From contig NZ_VULX01000011.1 in NCBI RefSeq assembly GCF_009696465.1, positions 1 through 64,000 of the forward strand: 64,000 bases of DNA. The letters run 5' to 3'. Below, one piece after another: positions 63,127 to 64,000 of this stretch (positions are counted from its first letter, which is position 1; the number at the start of each line of letters is the position of its first letter). Origin of the DNA: Inconstantimicrobium porci. Its GTDB lineage: Bacteria; Bacillota; Clostridia; Clostridiales; Clostridiaceae. Made by a program: the position numbers and the translations under genes. Under the pieces are notes generated by a model, which saw only the letters and a list, made by a program, of their open reading frames with translations, was not told the origin of the DNA and ran no database searches.

Positions 63127-63663
63127 TTATTTATTTTTTATAATTTTTAATGCTTCATCCATTGAAATCACATCTGCAAATCGCTTGTCCCAGATATCCT
63201 GATTATAAAATCTGTGAATTACTTCTCCAGATAAGCGATCATTATCAAAAGTGGTGTTAGCTCCTTCAGGTATGTACATTTTATATTCATAATCAAAAGC
63301 ACTCTTTATTGTAGTATCAACACAGTATTCAGTCTGCATACCTATAATCATCAAACTTTTTATTTTCTTTTCTTCAAGGTAATCTCTCAATTTAGTCCTA
63401 TGAAAAGCGCTGTTGAAATTCTTATCTATAATCTTTTCTCCTTGAACTGGTGCAATAAGATCATAAACCTGCCAGCCATATGTACCTTTTTCAAGTTCAC
63501 TGCCTTTGCCATCATCATGGCAGACATAAAGTACTTCCACATCATTGCTCCTTGCAGTATCAATAAGACTTTTTATATTTTGAATAACTTCCTCACATCT
63601 ATATGGCTGATCCTCTACTAATGCATTCTGTACATCTATAACAAGTAAAACCATATTCTTCAT
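63127..63663 (-). CDS. Isochorismatase-like cysteine hydrolase
   Basis: This 178-residue cytoplasmic enzyme has the isochorismatase/nicotinamidase fold: catalytic Asp in LLVIDVQNALV (about 9), Lys in GEKIIDKNFNSAF (about 80) and Cys in MQTEYCVDTTIKSAF (about 112). The Glu of TEYCVD and the missing zinc-ligand set of nicotinamidases suggest a general isochorismatase-type or amide hydrolase. A nicotinamidase role would fit NAD salvage but is not supported by motifs. The ATG has AGGGGG upstream. Confidence 0.85.
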   Translation of the reverse strand: MKNMVLLVIDVQNALVEDQPYRCEEVIQNIKSLIDTARSNDVEVLYVCHDDGKGSELEKGTYGWQVYDLIAPVQGEKIIDKNFNSAFHRTKLRDYLEEKKIKSLMIIGMQTEYCVDTTIKSAFDYEYKMYIPEGANTTFDNDRLSGEVIHRFYNQDIWDKRFADVISMDEALKIIKNK

Positions 63664-63766
63664 ATCTTTTTCCCCCTGTTTATTTAATTATATTGCATAA
63701 AATAAATTATAAAGAAGGATTTGCCATTTGTATAACGAATATATTAAATAACAATAATCGATTTTA

Positions 63767-64000
63767 TGAATTATACTGCTCTTTTTAAAATGAAATCTCC
63801 TGAGACTTTTAAAGACACGCTGCACATAGGTGTGGTGCATTCACTGTACGATGACCACGTGCAGGATATGATTGTTGACTACATGGAAAAGAATAAGGAC
63901 ATTGCAATAAAAGTCACTATTGAACATAGCGAGAATCTTATTCCACTGATTCAGGATAACCAGCTGGATATTGCCTTTACATATTTAAGTACAAAGTCTC
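63767..64000 (+). pseudogene. LysR-family regulator fragment without DNA-binding domain (runs off right edge)
   Basis: The frame begins MNYTALFKMKSPETFKDTLH, then IGVVHSLYDDHVQDMIVDYM and LIPLIQDNQLDIAFTYLST. This is the start of a LysR effector-binding domain. The N-terminal winged helix (about 90 residues) is not encoded upstream, and no ribosome site precedes the ATG. The codons are a little GC-richer than the neighbours. The remainder lies outside the window, so its C-terminal state is unknown. Confidence 0.65.

Overview
The window is AT-rich with strong AGGAGG-type ribosome binding sites, TTG alternative starts and many intrinsic terminators. Together with the gene content (hybrid-cluster protein, SelO, an NhaC antiporter, a CotA-like oxidase, IS605 with TnpB) this points to an anaerobic Firmicute, most likely a Clostridium sensu stricto. 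No rRNA or tRNA gene is seen and the species cannot be named from this sequence. Most genes lie on the minus strand.

Region 1 (1-9250) is an accessory island. A signal peptidase, a nonsense-mutated tyrosine recombinase, a complete type I restriction-modification system (hsdM, hsdS, an unknown 110-aa gene, hsdR) and an XRE regulator lie between two same-orientation copies of one IS30-family element. One copy runs off the left edge and the other has an internal deletion. The right copy truncates an AraC-type gene. Region 2 (9250-17500) holds hcp with a Crp/Fnr regulator and a flavin reductase (probable nitrosative-stress functions), a decayed TetR/MATE pair and a multicopper-oxidase-fold protein that has lost several copper ligands. 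Region 3 (17600-23700) is a graveyard of broken genes. It includes a nucleotidyltransferase split precisely by an intact-looking IS200/IS605 element, a frameshifted RelE toxin beside an intact antitoxin, and remnants of VOC, HxlR, YciI, IS1182 and N-formylglutamate amidohydrolase genes.

Region 4 (23900-33820) is a dextran/isomaltooligosaccharide locus: a LacI regulator divergent from a binding lipoprotein, two permeases, two GH66 enzymes and one GH15 enzyme. Region 5 (33860-41400) has DUF2785 and LD-carboxypeptidase genes, three more pseudogenes, an NhaC antiporter and an FtsH-like protease. Region 6 (41780-44280) is an NAD-salvage unit, pncB plus nrtR, each with a near-identical 19-bp palindrome upstream.

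Region 7 (44850-62740) is rich in potassium transport: two tandem trkA-trkH pairs, and a further operon of RCK-like gene, ktrB-type trkH, ktrA-type gene, kdpD-like kinase and kdpE-like regulator. Between them lie an AraC regulator, ribosomal protein L25, SelO, a 2'-5' RNA ligase-like protein, a chemoreceptor and a HAD phosphatase. The right end has an isochorismatase-like hydrolase, an XRE remnant and a headless LysR fragment.

Two themes run through the window. There are about twenty broken genes, and there is a dispersed intergenic repeat family (core GGTTTGGAGG...CCTCC), one copy of which contains four 50-bp tandem repeats.
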